Source of the DNA: an uncultured Sphingomonadaceae bacterium
GTDB lineage: Bacteria; Pseudomonadota; Alphaproteobacteria; Sphingomonadales; Sphingomonadaceae
Assembly: GCA_947494305.1 (NCBI GenBank)
Contig: CANLUL010000001.1
Coordinates: 806,001 to 870,000 of the forward strand
DNA: 64,000 nucleotides
Reading direction: 5' to 3'
How positions within the stretch are numbered: the first letter of the stretch is position 1; each line of letters starts with the position of its first letter. Shown piece by piece: positions 37,847 to 47,427 of the stretch. Below the pieces are notes generated by a model, which did no database searches, was not told the DNA's origin, and worked only from the letters and a program-made list of their open reading frames with translations. The position numbers and the translations under genes were made by a program.

Positions 37847-38530
37847 ATGTCCGATCAAACGAAAAATGCTGTCCTGCTGCTTTCCGGCGGTCTCGATTCT
37901 ATGGTCTCGGGTGCGATTGCGAAAGAACAAGGCTTTGATCTAATTGCTTTGACGATTGATTATAATCAACGCCATAAGATTGAATTGCAATCCGCTCAAA
38001 AGATCGCAGATCGGTTAGAGGTGAAGGAACATATCGTCCTACCGTTGGACCTTAGTCGTTTTGGCGGCTCTGCGCTGACGGCGGATATCGACGTTCCAAA
38101 ATCGGGTGTGACGAACGATATTCCGGTTACTTATGTGCCAGCAAGAAATTTGATATTCCTATCTCTGACTTTGGGGCTAGCAGAGACGCGGAAAGCCGAT
38201 GATATATTCATTGGTGTAAATGCCTTGGATTATTCCGGTTATCCAGATTGTAGGCCAGAGTTTATCTCCGGATTTGAAGACTTAGCTGATCTTGCAACGA
38301 AGGCAGGTGATCAAGGAAACGGATTCACGATCCAAACTCCTCTCCAACATATGACTAAAGCCGATATTGCTTTGGAGGCCAACCGGCTTGGGATTGATGC
38401 GGGTTTGAGTTGGTCCTGTTATGATCCGGCTGAGGGGGATCTCCATTGCGGTCTGTGTGATAGCTGCCGGCTTCGCAAAAAGGGATTTGAGGAAGCGGGA
38501 ATTAACGATCCCACCCGCTACGCTGTCTGA
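37847..38530 (+). CDS. queC: 7-cyano-7-deazaguanine synthase QueC
   Basis: A 227-residue PP-loop ATPase that turns 7-carboxy-7-deazaguanine into preQ0, a precursor of queuosine in tRNA. The PP-loop SGGLDS is at 13-18, and the zinc site has four Cys near the end (SCYDPAEGDLHCGLCDSCRLRKKG). Other marks are VTYVPARNLIFLSL and GVNALDYSGYPDCRPEF. It overlaps queE by TGATG. It follows the structured leader and terminator. No queD or queF gene is seen in the window. Confidence 0.97.
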   Translation: MSDQTKNAVLLLSGGLDSMVSGAIAKEQGFDLIALTIDYNQRHKIELQSAQKIADRLEVKEHIVLPLDLSRFGGSALTADIDVPKSGVTNDIPVTYVPARNLIFLSLTLGLAETRKADDIFIGVNALDYSGYPDCRPEFISGFEDLADLATKAGDQGNGFTIQTPLQHMTKADIALEANRLGIDAGLSWSCYDPAEGDLHCGLCDSCRLRKKGFEEAGINDPTRYAV

Positions 38531-39174
38531 TGAGCTATGCGGTTAAGGAAATGTTCCTTACGCTGCAAGGCGAGGGCGTTCATTGTGGCAGACGCGCTGT
38601 ATTCTTGCGGTTTTCAGGTTGCAACTTGTGGACGGGTCTAGAGAAAGATCGCTCTTCGGCTGTCTGTCAATTTTGCGATACAGATTTTGTCGGTATGGAC
38701 GGTGATGGTGGCGGGCGTTTTGTCGATGCCAACGCAATTGCTGAATCCGTTACAGCAATCTGGGGCAGATCTGAAACACGGCGTTTCATCGTGATCACCG
38801 GTGGTGAACCGATGCTGCAAGTGGACGACGAACTCATTGATGCGCTGCACGATCACGGGTTTGAAATTGCTATTGAATCAAATGGAACATTGGCGGTGCC
38901 GCGGTCCATTGATTGGATTTGCATCAGTCCAAAAGCTGGCAGTGAGACTGTTCAGAAATCTGGAGACGAGCTAAAACTGGTTTGGCCACAATCCAACAGC
39001 GCTTGGAAAGAAATGCAGGAGTGGGATTTTGCCCACCACCTAATCCAACCAATGGATGCGCGCGATGACGAGAAGGCCAACATTGCAAATTTGCAGTCCG
39101 CGATAGAATTTGTGCAAACCAACCCTAAATGGCGCCTATCATTGCAAACGCATAAGATATTGGGATTGGCCTAG
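38530..39174 (+). CDS. queE: 7-carboxy-7-deazaguanine synthase QueE
   Basis: A 214-residue radical-SAM enzyme of preQ0 synthesis. Its cluster motif is not the usual CX3CX2C but C31, then C46 and C49 (CNLWTG-LEKDRSSAVC-QFC), the CX14CX2C variant known in a subgroup of QueE proteins. The first part FLTLQGEGVHCGRRAVFLRFSGCNLW and VITGGEPMLQ are family hallmarks. The short length fits QueE. It is translationally coupled to queC and ends two bases before the convergent lipoprotein gene. Confidence 0.95.
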   Translation: MSYAVKEMFLTLQGEGVHCGRRAVFLRFSGCNLWTGLEKDRSSAVCQFCDTDFVGMDGDGGGRFVDANAIAESVTAIWGRSETRRFIVITGGEPMLQVDDELIDALHDHGFEIAIESNGTLAVPRSIDWICISPKAGSETVQKSGDELKLVWPQSNSAWKEMQEWDFAHHLIQPMDARDDEKANIANLQSAIEFVQTNPKWRLSLQTHKILGLA

Positions 39175-39175
39175 A

Positions 39176-39418
39176 TTATTCCGATTCTTCTTCGGAGGAA
39201 TCCTCACTGCCCTCTTCTTCACCAGCAGCCGGTTCATCGGTGGAAGCTTGAGAATCAACATCAACCATATCGTCGCTAATCGTGCCGTCGATGATGTCTA
39301 CATCATCCATACGGGTTTCGGATACTTCATTGGCTTCGGGAGCATCAGCTTCGCCGGAGCAGGCCGTTGCAGCGACCGCCAAAATGGAAATAGCGGTAAG
39401 TTTTGTTAGATTGCGCAT
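39176..39418 (-). CDS. Small acidic lipoprotein
   Basis: An 80-residue protein of unknown role. The ATG at 39418 follows GAGAG, and a lipoprotein signal peptide ends in AATAC, with the Cys at about residue 20. The mature part is extremely acidic (about 20 Asp and Glu in 60 residues, ending in EEEGSEDSSEEESE) and has no folded-domain signature, so it is likely disordered and may bind cations. It is convergent with queE and follows lipB on the minus strand. Confidence 0.7.
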   Translation of the reverse strand: MRNLTKLTAISILAVAATACSGEADAPEANEVSETRMDDVDIIDGTISDDMVDVDSQASTDEPAAGEEEGSEDSSEEESE

Positions 39419-39462
39419 TATTTTTCTCTCAATTTGAAGACAGACAGATATTAGCAATCGGA

Positions 39463-40110
39463 CTATTTTTCAATTGCTTCTAGAAACGTTGGGGCAGTCT
39501 TTTTCAAAGCTGCATCAAAATCTACCAGGTTGGCATTTATCCCAAGTTCCTTAAGACTGGTAACGGGAAATTCGCTGATACCGCAGGGAATGATACCGTT
39601 GAAATGGGATAAGTCGGGATCAATATTAACAGAAAATCCGTGCATGGTCACCCATCGCCGGATGCGAATACCGATGGCTCCTATCTTGGCTTCCTGACCG
39701 TCGGGTGTGTCACACCAAATTCCAACGCGCCCATCGACTGCGCGCGCGGCAACGCCAAACTCACCAAGTGCAGCAATGACCCAATCCTCCAAAGAATGAA
39801 CAAATCCACGTACATCAGCACTTCTGCGTTTTAGATCCAGGATCAGGTAACCAACGCGCTGCCCGGGACCATGATAGGTATGTCGTCCACCCCGGCCCGT
39901 TTCGTATACCGGAAACTGAGAACTTAGTAACTCAACCGGATCGCTGCTAGTTCCAGCGGTGTAAAGGGGAGGGTGTTGCAGGAACCAGATAAGTTCATCT
40001 TCCTCACCAGTCTTTACAGCGGCATTGCGCTTTTCCATTTCAGCAATAGCATCAGGGTAGGCAACTAGCTCGTTACTGATCCGCCATTCGATTTGATCAT
40101 CTGCAGTCAT
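39463..40110 (-). CDS. lipB: Octanoyltransferase LipB
   Basis: A 215-residue transferase moving octanoyl from acyl carrier protein to lipoate-dependent enzymes. The signatures are [45 protein letters not shown] with the catalytic Lys, and FNGIIPCGI with the acyl-binding Cys. The frame reaches upstream to about 40236, but the ATG at 40110 gives the normal length, and the extra 42 residues would run across the region in front of the divergent membrane-protein gene (ATG at 40182). Confidence 0.95.
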   Translation of the reverse strand: MTADDQIEWRISNELVAYPDAIAEMEKRNAAVKTGEEDELIWFLQHPPLYTAGTSSDPVELLSSQFPVYETGRGGRHTYHGPGQRVGYLILDLKRRSADVRGFVHSLEDWVIAALGEFGVAARAVDGRVGIWCDTPDGQEAKIGAIGIRIRRWVTMHGFSVNIDPDLSHFNGIIPCGISEFPVTSLKELGINANLVDFDAALKKTAPTFLEAIEK

Positions 40111-40181
40111 GGATTTTTCGTGCACTCTCGGGAATGTGCTGGCAAGGGGGAGTTGGAATTTTTCGCAAGAGGACGCACAAA

Positions 40182-40934
40182 ATGAAACTGGACTATATGG
40201 TCTGTTGGAATGACGCGATGGCCACGCTGAGCGCAAACAAGGAAGCTATCGCCGCCATTGCGGGCGTATTCCTTTTTCTTCCAAGCTTGGTCTGGGCCTA
40301 TTTTGTTGGAGAGCCTCCAATTGAAGGTTTGACTGACCCGGCAGAGATTCAGGCTGCGCAATTCGCCTTTCTGGCAGACAATGCATTTGGCCTAATGATA
40401 TCTAATCTTTTTGTCGGATTTGGCAGCTTGTCGCTATACGTACTGTTGGCTCCCAATCGTCGCGATACTGTCGGAGATGTTCTAAAAGCAGCGCTTGGCC
40501 TTTTCGTGTTTTTCCTTATCGCAAATATCATCGTGGCTTTCGGAATGCTTTTGGGATTTATCTTGTTCATCATACCCGGCTTGTATTTGCTGGGTAGATT
40601 TTCATTGGTACCCATGGTGATCGCTGATCAGGAAGAACGAAGCCCTGTCGAAGCGATTAAAAAGAATTGGGAGCTGACCAAAGGCAATGGTTGGTCGATC
40701 CTGCTGTTCCTGGTGATGATTATTTTGGTGGGCGGAATAACCGTTTTGGTGGCTGGGCTTGTGGTTGGCTTGATTGTGGGATTGGCATCTGGAGGCGCTG
40801 GATGGCCGTTTTTTGAAAGTATATTCACGTCGGCATTAGGGGCGGTTTTTCAGGTTGTCCTCATCGCTGTCGTGGCCGCTATCTATCGGCAACTTTCCGG
40901 TAAGTCTCAGGATGTGGAAGAGGTATTTAGCTAA
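40182..40934 (+). CDS. Polytopic membrane protein, YciC/GDPD-membrane-domain like
   Basis: A 250-residue inner-membrane protein with about six hydrophobic segments. The conserved middle [38 protein letters not shown] resembles the UPF0259/YciC and glycerophosphodiester phosphodiesterase membrane-domain families, in which an amphipathic loop connects two helices. I choose the ATG at 40182, which begins [16 protein letters not shown]. No catalytic motif is seen. Its end overlaps the convergent acetyltransferase gene by 8 bp. Confidence 0.75.
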   Translation: MKLDYMVCWNDAMATLSANKEAIAAIAGVFLFLPSLVWAYFVGEPPIEGLTDPAEIQAAQFAFLADNAFGLMISNLFVGFGSLSLYVLLAPNRRDTVGDVLKAALGLFVFFLIANIIVAFGMLLGFILFIIPGLYLLGRFSLVPMVIADQEERSPVEAIKKNWELTKGNGWSILLFLVMIILVGGITVLVAGLVVGLIVGLASGGAGWPFFESIFTSALGAVFQVVLIAVVAAIYRQLSGKSQDVEEVFS

Positions 40935-41520
40935 TGATGGGGATATGCGGTCCAGCAGTTTCGGGCAACAACCCCAACAGACGCGGATCAGGGCCCATAC
41001 TAACTTCGCGTTTAAAGGCTTTGAAGCCAGATTTTTTGTAAAACCCTAATGCAAAAGGTGAGTCTAAAGTGCAGGTATGCAGCCAAACGCGATTGATATC
41101 TGAACGCCATGCTCGGTTCAAAGCTTCGGCCATCAACCAGGCCCCATGGCCTTTGCCGTTAAAGGACGGGATCAATCCAAGAAATCCTATTTCACATTGG
41201 CCTGCTTCACTGAAGTCTAGTTCTAACAAGCCAACAGGATCGTCTTCACAACATATTTGGAAAACGTGATTCTGTTCGTTGTGTAGGACCGCCGTGAGTG
41301 CATCGACATCCATTAGCAATCTTGAAAGCCATAGCCAGCGCTCACCTACGGCTCGAAACAGATTCAGATATTCCTCTGGATCGGGGTTTTTCCATTCAAC
41401 GATACTCAGCGATGATTCTGGAATGGCGATTTCTGGCCGAGTACGCATTTCCAAGTGAGTGATTACATCTGCGATATGCCCATGCGGAACATCCATCGTG
41501 ATTGGAGTATCATCAGACAT
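40927..41520 (-). CDS. GNAT-family N-acetyltransferase
   Basis: A 197-residue acetyltransferase with the acetyl-CoA motif region LIPSFNGKGHGAWLMAEALNRAWR (Q/RxxGxG/A as NGKGHG), preceded by EIGFLGLI and followed by VWLHTCTLDSPFALGFYKKSGFKAFKRE. The substrate is unknown. It lies 6 bp after hemF on the minus strand, so it is the last member of the trmL-hemF-GNAT group. The related YjdJ-like or antibiotic acetyltransferase functions cannot be distinguished. Confidence 0.85.
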   Translation of the reverse strand: MSDDTPITMDVPHGHIADVITHLEMRTRPEIAIPESSLSIVEWKNPDPEEYLNLFRAVGERWLWLSRLLMDVDALTAVLHNEQNHVFQICCEDDPVGLLELDFSEAGQCEIGFLGLIPSFNGKGHGAWLMAEALNRAWRSDINRVWLHTCTLDSPFALGFYKKSGFKAFKREVSMGPDPRLLGLLPETAGPHIPIIS

Positions 41521-41526
41521 AGAGCA

Positions 41527-42384
41527 TCATTCCCATTTTGCCTCAGGAGGAAGGCTCATCAAAATGGCATCTACATTTCCGCCAGTTTTCAATCCAAATG
41601 TGGTGCCGCGATCATAGACCAAGTTAAACTCGGCATAACGACCACGCCAAACCAACTGTTGCTGCTTCTCGAGGTCTGACCATTCCATTTTCATCCGTTT
41701 GCGTACGAGCTTCGGGAAAATGTCGAGAAAAGCACGACCGACATCCTGAGTAAAAGCAAAATGTCGGTCAAAATCTGGCTCTTTCTCCAATTCGAGGTGG
41801 TCATAAAAAATACCACCGACACCCCGATGGGCTTTGCGGTGCGGAATATAGAAATAATCATCCGCCCATTTTTTGAACTTCGGATAATATTCAGGATTAT
41901 GAGGTGCACAGGCAGAACGCATGCGTGCATGAAACTCCTCCGTATCCTCTTCGTAAGGAATGGCTGGGTTCAAGTCGGCACCCCCGCCAAACCATCGTTT
42001 TGTGGTGCAAAGAAAACGCGTGTTCATATGCACGTTTGGCACATGCGGATTCGCCATGTGGGCAACCAAACTAATGCCGGTCGCAAAAAACCGCGGATCT
42101 TCGTCAGCGCCATGTATTTGCTTTGAAAACTCCTCACTGAATGTTCCATCAACCGTTGAAATATTAACACCCACTTTTTCGAATATTTCGCCTTTCATCA
42201 GGCCCTGGGTTCCACCACCGCCGGCGCTGCCATCCGGGTTCTTCCGATCCCACTTTGTATATTCAAAAGAAGCTTCGCTATCTGCTTCGCGCTCTATCGA
42301 CTCAAATTCGGCGCAAATATCATTGCGTAACTGTGCAAACCAGTTTTGAGCCGTGAGTTGTTGATCGTCGAGTTTTGATGTCAT
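41527..42384 (-). CDS. hemF: Oxygen-dependent coproporphyrinogen III oxidase
   Basis: A 285-residue aerobic heme-synthesis enzyme converting coproporphyrinogen III to protoporphyrinogen IX. Typical text is GGGGTQGLMKGEIFEKVGVN, ARFFATGISLVAHMANPHVPNVHMNTRFL, RWFGGGADLNPAIPY, HRGVGGIFYDHLE and EFNLVYDRGTTFGLKTGG. Presence of the oxygen-requiring form fits an aerobic organism, as do the bc1 genes beside it. It starts within the trmL stop (ATGA). Confidence 0.97.
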   Translation of the reverse strand: MTSKLDDQQLTAQNWFAQLRNDICAEFESIEREADSEASFEYTKWDRKNPDGSAGGGGTQGLMKGEIFEKVGVNISTVDGTFSEEFSKQIHGADEDPRFFATGISLVAHMANPHVPNVHMNTRFLCTTKRWFGGGADLNPAIPYEEDTEEFHARMRSACAPHNPEYYPKFKKWADDYFYIPHRKAHRGVGGIFYDHLELEKEPDFDRHFAFTQDVGRAFLDIFPKLVRKRMKMEWSDLEKQQQLVWRGRYAEFNLVYDRGTTFGLKTGGNVDAILMSLPPEAKWE

Positions 42385-42839
42385 TGTGGAAATTGTCCTG
42401 TTTGTCGCAAAGCTTCACCCAAAGACATGCCAGCCGATACGGCAAGGTTCAAGCTACGCATGTCTTTTTGCATAGGTATGGTGATTCGCTCATCCGCACG
42501 TTGATGCACATCAACTGGAACCCCCGCACTTTCCGATCCAAACAACAAAATGTCATCTTTTTGGAAAGAAAAGCGATGATAGGATTGGTCTGCCTTGCTT
42601 GATAGCAAGACGATTCTTGCAAAGTGAGATTCGACAAATGCAAGAAAAGCATTCCAGTCAGCATGCCGTGTATAATCCGCATGCACAAAATAGTCCATTC
42701 CAGCGCGCTTTAGGCTACGATCGCTAAATGGAAATCCGCACGGTTCGATTATATCGACAGGGACATTTAAACAAGCGCAAGTCCTTAATATTGTTCCCAA
42801 ATTTCCTGCAATGTCGGGTTGATATAATGCTACTCTCAT
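42381..42839 (-). CDS. trmL: tRNA (cytidine(34)-2'-O)-methyltransferase TrmL
   Basis: A 152-residue SPOUT methyltransferase. It begins MRVALYQPDIAGNLGTILRTCACLN, and the knotted C-terminal part has LLFGSESAGVP and ITIPMQKDMRSLNLAVSAGMSLGEALRQTG, the AdoMet-binding loops. It 2'-O-methylates the wobble base of tRNA-Leu. I use the ATG at 42839. The longer frame from 42899 would add 20 unrelated residues. It is co-transcribed with hemF. Confidence 0.93.
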   Translation of the reverse strand: MRVALYQPDIAGNLGTILRTCACLNVPVDIIEPCGFPFSDRSLKRAGMDYFVHADYTRHADWNAFLAFVESHFARIVLLSSKADQSYHRFSFQKDDILLFGSESAGVPVDVHQRADERITIPMQKDMRSLNLAVSAGMSLGEALRQTGQFPQ

Positions 42840-43013
42840 AATGGTTTCTACTTGAAGTGATAAACTATGTTTGGTCAAACGAAAATTCACTGTTGGCAAA
42901 CCCCATATGGTGCGGCTATCAGGCGCTCAAATCATGCCTACCAAATCTGTTGTTGAGGGAGAACAGTTGGTCTGGCAGATAGGGGTATAAACCAAACGAT
43001 AGGGCTTGATTGC

Positions 43014-43574
43014 ATGGCAACAGTTGAAGCAGCTGAAGCACCAGCACCGGAAGGCGAAGTTCGTCGGCGGGATTTCATAAATATAGCAGCGGTAAGTTTT
43101 GCGGGGGCAGGCGCCGTTGCTACAGTATTTCCGCTAGTCAATCAGATGAATCCAAGTGCCGATGTTCTGGCACTGGCATCTGTAGAAGTGGATATTTCCG
43201 CCGTTGAGCCGGGCCAAGCGATAAAGTTGAGCTGGCGGAAGCAACCTACTTTCATTCGGAACCTCACACCTGCTGAGATAGAAGAAGCTAACGCCGTGAG
43301 CGCCGACGAGTTACGCGACCCCGAGTCTTTGGCTGACCGCACTACACCGGGTAAAGAAAACTGGTTGATTACTTTGGGTGTTTGCACCCACCTAGGTTGC
43401 GTGCCGCTCGGTGCGGCACAGGGTGAAGTCAAAGGCGAATATGGCGGTTACTTCTGCCCATGTCACGGTTCGCACTATGATACCGCAGCACGCATTCGCA
43501 AAGGTCCGGCTCCAACCAATTTGGAAGTACCGGAACATGAATTTCTTTCAGATACCGTCGTGAAAATCGGTTAA
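43014..43574 (+). CDS. petA: Ubiquinol-cytochrome c reductase Rieske subunit
   Basis: A 186-residue Rieske protein of the bc1 complex. The N-terminus has a twin-arginine-like [20 protein letters not shown] that is both Tat signal and membrane anchor. The 2Fe-2S site is CTHLGC and CPCHGSHYD. It is the first gene of petABC, ordered as in alphaproteobacteria, and is 11 bp before petB. It passes electrons from ubiquinol to cytochrome c1. Confidence 0.97.
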   Translation: MATVEAAEAPAPEGEVRRRDFINIAAVSFAGAGAVATVFPLVNQMNPSADVLALASVEVDISAVEPGQAIKLSWRKQPTFIRNLTPAEIEEANAVSADELRDPESLADRTTPGKENWLITLGVCTHLGCVPLGAAQGEVKGEYGGYFCPCHGSHYDTAARIRKGPAPTNLEVPEHEFLSDTVVKIG

Positions 43575-43585
43575 GGGGCAGGATA

Positions 43586-44854
43586 ATGAGCTTTCCTTGG
43601 GCAAAACAATATGAGCCAACAACTGATCTCGGCAAGTGGATGGACCAGCAACTACCATTGCCGCGCTTCATCTATAATAGCGTCGGGGCTGGTTATCCGG
43701 CACCGCGAAATCTAAATTACTTTTGGAATTTTGGATCGCTTGCAGGCCTTTTCCTCGTTATTCAAATCATTACCGGCGTCATTTTGGCGATGCACTACGC
43801 AGCTAACGCGGATATTGCATTTGACTCGGTTGAGCACATCATGCGCGATGTGAACAGCGGATGGATGTTCCGCTATGCACACGCGAACGGCGCCAGTTTC
43901 TTCTTCATCGCTCTCTATTTACATATTGGGCGCGGCCTCTATTTTGGTTCCTACAAGGCACCGCGAGAGATGTTGTGGTTGCTTGGCGTTGTCATATACC
44001 TTCTTGCAATGGCGACTGGCTTCCTTGGATATGTGTTGCCTTGGGGTCAAATGAGCTTCTGGGGTGCGAAAGTTATTACCGGGTTGTTTGAAGCTATTCC
44101 GCTGGTCGGGAAACCCATCCAGGAGCTTCTACTAGGTGGTTTCGCTCCTGATAACGCAGCTTTAAACCGTTTCTTCTCGCTGCACTACCTGTTGCCATTC
44201 GTGATTGTTGGTGTTGTAATCATGCACATTTGGGCGCTGCATATTCCGGGTTCCAACAATCCGACAGGTGTTGATGTTAAGGGTCCCCAAGATACAGTTC
44301 CCTTTCATCCATATTATACAGCGAAAGATGGCTGGACCGTTGGTGTTGCACTGATCTTCTTCGCGATCATGTTGTTCTTCCTGCCCAATGCGCTTGGACA
44401 TGCGGACAATTATATTCCAGCCAATCCGCTTTCGACACCGGCGCATATTGTTCCAGAGTGGTATTTCTGGCCTTGGTATGCAATCCTGCGCGCGTTCACG
44501 TTCGACTTCCTCTTTATACCAGCCAAGTTGTTGGGTGTTGTAGCCATGTTTTCTGCGATTTTGGTATGGTTTTTCTTGCCTTGGTTGGACACTAGCCCGG
44601 TAAGGTCAGGAACCTATCGCCCCAAAATGCGGATCGCGTTCGGGTTATTGATCTTCTTCACCATCGTTCTGTTCATCTGTGGTGGGGCGCCGGCAGAAGA
44701 ACCATATGTGATGATTAGTCAGGTAGCCAGTGCATACTATTTTGCATACTTCCTAATCATTTTGCCGCTGCTCTCTCGTATCGAGAAACCATTACCATTG
44801 CCGAACAGTATCACTGAGGCAGTGACCGGCAAACCGCTTGAAAAAACCAGCTAA
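43586..44854 (+). CDS. petB: Cytochrome b of the bc1 complex
   Basis: A 422-residue membrane protein with eight helices and the four heme-ligand histidines in [21 protein letters not shown] and [20 protein letters not shown] regions. The Qo-site [13 protein letters not shown] motif (PEWY) is present. GGGGCAGGATA precedes the ATG. The extended C-terminus (up to [12 protein letters not shown]) is typical of alphaproteobacterial cytochrome b. It is encoded between petA and petC. Confidence 0.97.
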   Translation: MSFPWAKQYEPTTDLGKWMDQQLPLPRFIYNSVGAGYPAPRNLNYFWNFGSLAGLFLVIQIITGVILAMHYAANADIAFDSVEHIMRDVNSGWMFRYAHANGASFFFIALYLHIGRGLYFGSYKAPREMLWLLGVVIYLLAMATGFLGYVLPWGQMSFWGAKVITGLFEAIPLVGKPIQELLLGGFAPDNAALNRFFSLHYLLPFVIVGVVIMHIWALHIPGSNNPTGVDVKGPQDTVPFHPYYTAKDGWTVGVALIFFAIMLFFLPNALGHADNYIPANPLSTPAHIVPEWYFWPWYAILRAFTFDFLFIPAKLLGVVAMFSAILVWFFLPWLDTSPVRSGTYRPKMRIAFGLLIFFTIVLFICGGAPAEEPYVMISQVASAYYFAYFLIILPLLSRIEKPLPLPNSITEAVTGKPLEKTS

Positions 44855-44875
44855 AGAATTTGGGGATTTAGAAAA

Positions 44876-45724
44876 ATGGTAAGATTTTTTGGCATTTTGG
44901 TTGGCCTGTTCTTTTCAGGCTGGTTGCTGGTTTCCTTCGTAATGGGGGCGATTGAATATACAACGAACCCACCGGAAAAGCCTGTGGAATATGCGTTCCA
45001 TGAAGATCCGAAAAAGGTTAGTTTCAACAGCGATGGTCCGTTGGGCAAGTTTGATCGCCAACAGTTGCAGCGTGGGTTTCAGGTCTACAAAGAGGTTTGC
45101 GCAGCATGCCACTCGCTTCGTTTGGTCGCTTTCAGAAATCTGGAAGATCTTGGCTACAACGAAGATGAAGTGAAAGCGATTGCGGCGAATTGGGCCATTC
45201 AAACGCCGGCTATTGATCCTGACACTGGCGAAATGAGCACACGTCCACCTTTGCCTGCTGATAAATTTCCAAAGCCGTTTGCGAATGATGTCGCTGCGGG
45301 TGCGGCTAATAACAACGCGATCCCACCTGATCTTTCATTGATTACGAAAGCACGGACAGGCGGAGCGCCATATCTCTATTCATTGCTAACGGGTTATCAG
45401 GATCCACCGGCTGATTTGCCGGAAGCATCCCGTCCAGGGCCAGGATTGCATTACAATCCTTATTTTGCCAACCTGAACCTTGCTATGGCATCACCATTGG
45501 TGGCCGATGATCAGGTTACCTACTCAGATGGTACAAATGCTACCATTGATCAGATGGCAAAAGATGTTACTGCCTTTCTGATATGGACTGCTGAACCGAA
45601 GCTGGAAAACCGGAAACAACTTGGTTGGGCTGTCATTGGGTTCTTATTGATTGCCACATTGCTGGGATATCTATCATTCCGTTCTATCTGGGCCGATGTG
45701 AAAGCTGAGAAGAAAAAGAAATAG
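44876..45724 (+). CDS. petC: Cytochrome c1 of the bc1 complex
   Basis: A 282-residue cytochrome c1 with heme-binding CAACH (at KEVCAACHSLRLVAF) and the axial Met in the later segment (NLNLAMASPL). The N-terminal helix (FFGILVGLFFSGWLLVSFVMG) is a signal or anchor, and a C-terminal anchor is at LGWAVIGFLLIATLLGYLSFRSIW, followed by a basic end. It finishes petABC, and a strong terminator follows 22 bp later. Confidence 0.97.
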   Translation: MVRFFGILVGLFFSGWLLVSFVMGAIEYTTNPPEKPVEYAFHEDPKKVSFNSDGPLGKFDRQQLQRGFQVYKEVCAACHSLRLVAFRNLEDLGYNEDEVKAIAANWAIQTPAIDPDTGEMSTRPPLPADKFPKPFANDVAAGAANNNAIPPDLSLITKARTGGAPYLYSLLTGYQDPPADLPEASRPGPGLHYNPYFANLNLAMASPLVADDQVTYSDGTNATIDQMAKDVTAFLIWTAEPKLENRKQLGWAVIGFLLIATLLGYLSFRSIWADVKAEKKKK

Positions 45725-45746
45725 ATAAGAAGTTACAATTATCGAG

Positions 45747-45772
45747 AAAGCCCGCTTTTGGCGGGCTTTTTT
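45747..45772 (+). terminator. Terminator of petABC
   Basis: Stem AAAGCCCGC / GCGGGCTTT around a five-base loop TTTTG, followed by further T (six T from 45767). It ends the petABC transcript. The convergent glpK gene ends just beyond (45783). Confidence 0.92.
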
Positions 45773-45782
45773 GTGTCAGTGA

Positions 45783-47258
45783 CTAGTTACTTAGCAATCG
45801 ATCCACTGCATATTGCCAACCCGTTAAACGAGAAATCCGCTCATTTGCTTCTATGCTAGGCTGGAAGTTTTCCACTGTAGAAATCATCGAAGAAGCTTCT
45901 TCCAGGCTTTCATAGATTCCTGCACCAACCGTCGCCAACATTGCCGCTCCCAGAGCCGTTGTTTCGAAAAACTCGGGACGGTCCACATTGATATCCAACA
46001 TGTTGGCCAAGTCCTGCACCATCCAATCATTGGCGACCATCCCTCCATCAATCCTCAGACTTTGCCAATCAACTCCGTCGCCAGCAAAAGCTGTTTTAAG
46101 ATCGTGGCATTGATACGCCATGGCTTCTAATGCCGCTCTAACGATATGTGCTTTTTTGTTTGCAAAACTTAGGCCTGATATGGTGGCAGTGGCATCCGCT
46201 CGCCAATGCGGTGCTCCCAGGCCAGATAGAGCAGGTACAAGATACACGCCGCCATTGTCGGGAACGGAACGTGCCAATTCTTCGCTTTCGCCTGCAAACT
46301 TGATCAAACCAATATCATCTCGCAACCATTGCATCAGGCTGCCGGCAACGAAGACAGATCCTTCTAGTGCAAAAGTCCGTTTTCCATCGATCTGAAAAAG
46401 CACGGTAGTCAACAAACGGTGGTTGGACTTTTGTGGTTTGTCACCGCTATTGGTCAGTATAAACGCACCGGTACCAAATGTGGCCTTGGTCTGTCCTACT
46501 TGCAAACAAGCCTGTCCGATTGTTGCGGCCTGCTGATCGCCGGCAGAGCCACTGATCCTTATCGGACCGCCGAACAATGCCGTGTCAGTTGTTCCCAAAT
46601 CACCGGCGCAGTCGACAATATTAGGAAGCGCAGACCTGGGAATATCAAACAACGCAAGCAGTTCGTCATCCCATTCCTGACCATCAAGAGTCATCAACAT
46701 GGTGCGACTAGCATTGCTTGCGTCTGTGATATGTTTCTTACCATTGGTCAGGCGATAGATAAGATAGGACTCAATTGTTCCAAACGCCAAATTATCACCG
46801 GCCTTCGTTACTTCCGGCCAATTTTCTAACATCCAACCAATTTTACTGCCTGAGAAATAAGGATCCAAAAGCAACCCTGTCTTCGATTGGACTGTCTTTT
46901 CCAACCCATCCGCTTTCAACGCATCGCATTTGTCTGCAGTCCGTCGATCCTGCCAGACGATCGCTTTGCAAAGTGGTTCGCCCGTTCTCTTATCCCAAGC
47001 AACAATAGTTTCTCGCTGATTGGTAATTCCAATCGCGGCAATCTTATCTGCTCCGCCAGCCTGTTCGACCATTTTTCTGCAACATCTTAGGGTTTTGTCC
47101 CAAATTTCGGACGCATCATGCTCAACTAATCCGGGTTCGGGATAAAATTGTTCCAGTTCTTCCTGCTGAGATCCTTTTAGTTTTCCAATCGTGTCAAACA
47201 ACATGGCTCGTGTTGAGGTAGTGCCTTCATCAATGACCAAAACTTGCTGCAACGCCAT
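45783..47258 (-). CDS. glpK: Glycerol kinase
   Basis: A 491-residue FGGY-family kinase that phosphorylates glycerol. The N-terminal VLVIDEGTTSTRAMLFD, ITNQRETIVAWDKRTGEPLCKAIVWQDRRT, and GSAGDQQAATIGQACLQ-TKATFGTGAFIL match GlpK, as does EATALGAAMLA-type ETTALGAAMLATVGAGIY. Translation starts at the ATG 47258, 8 bp after GGAG. It is divergent from glpD and separated from it by 169 bp. Confidence 0.95.
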   Translation of the reverse strand: MALQQVLVIDEGTTSTRAMLFDTIGKLKGSQQEELEQFYPEPGLVEHDASEIWDKTLRCCRKMVEQAGGADKIAAIGITNQRETIVAWDKRTGEPLCKAIVWQDRRTADKCDALKADGLEKTVQSKTGLLLDPYFSGSKIGWMLENWPEVTKAGDNLAFGTIESYLIYRLTNGKKHITDASNASRTMLMTLDGQEWDDELLALFDIPRSALPNIVDCAGDLGTTDTALFGGPIRISGSAGDQQAATIGQACLQVGQTKATFGTGAFILTNSGDKPQKSNHRLLTTVLFQIDGKRTFALEGSVFVAGSLMQWLRDDIGLIKFAGESEELARSVPDNGGVYLVPALSGLGAPHWRADATATISGLSFANKKAHIVRAALEAMAYQCHDLKTAFAGDGVDWQSLRIDGGMVANDWMVQDLANMLDINVDRPEFFETTALGAAMLATVGAGIYESLEEASSMISTVENFQPSIEANERISRLTGWQYAVDRLLSN

Positions 47259-47427
47259 TCTATACACTCCAGGAATCTCATGCTCACGCTAATTCAACTT
47301 AAATTAATTGCAAGCGATTGCAAAAAAATGGAGAATTGGATTCAGAGTAATCGATTGCCGTCATGAATAATGATATATATTGCGGTGCAACATTGAACAA
47401 ATTATTCAACCGTCTATGAGGGCGATC

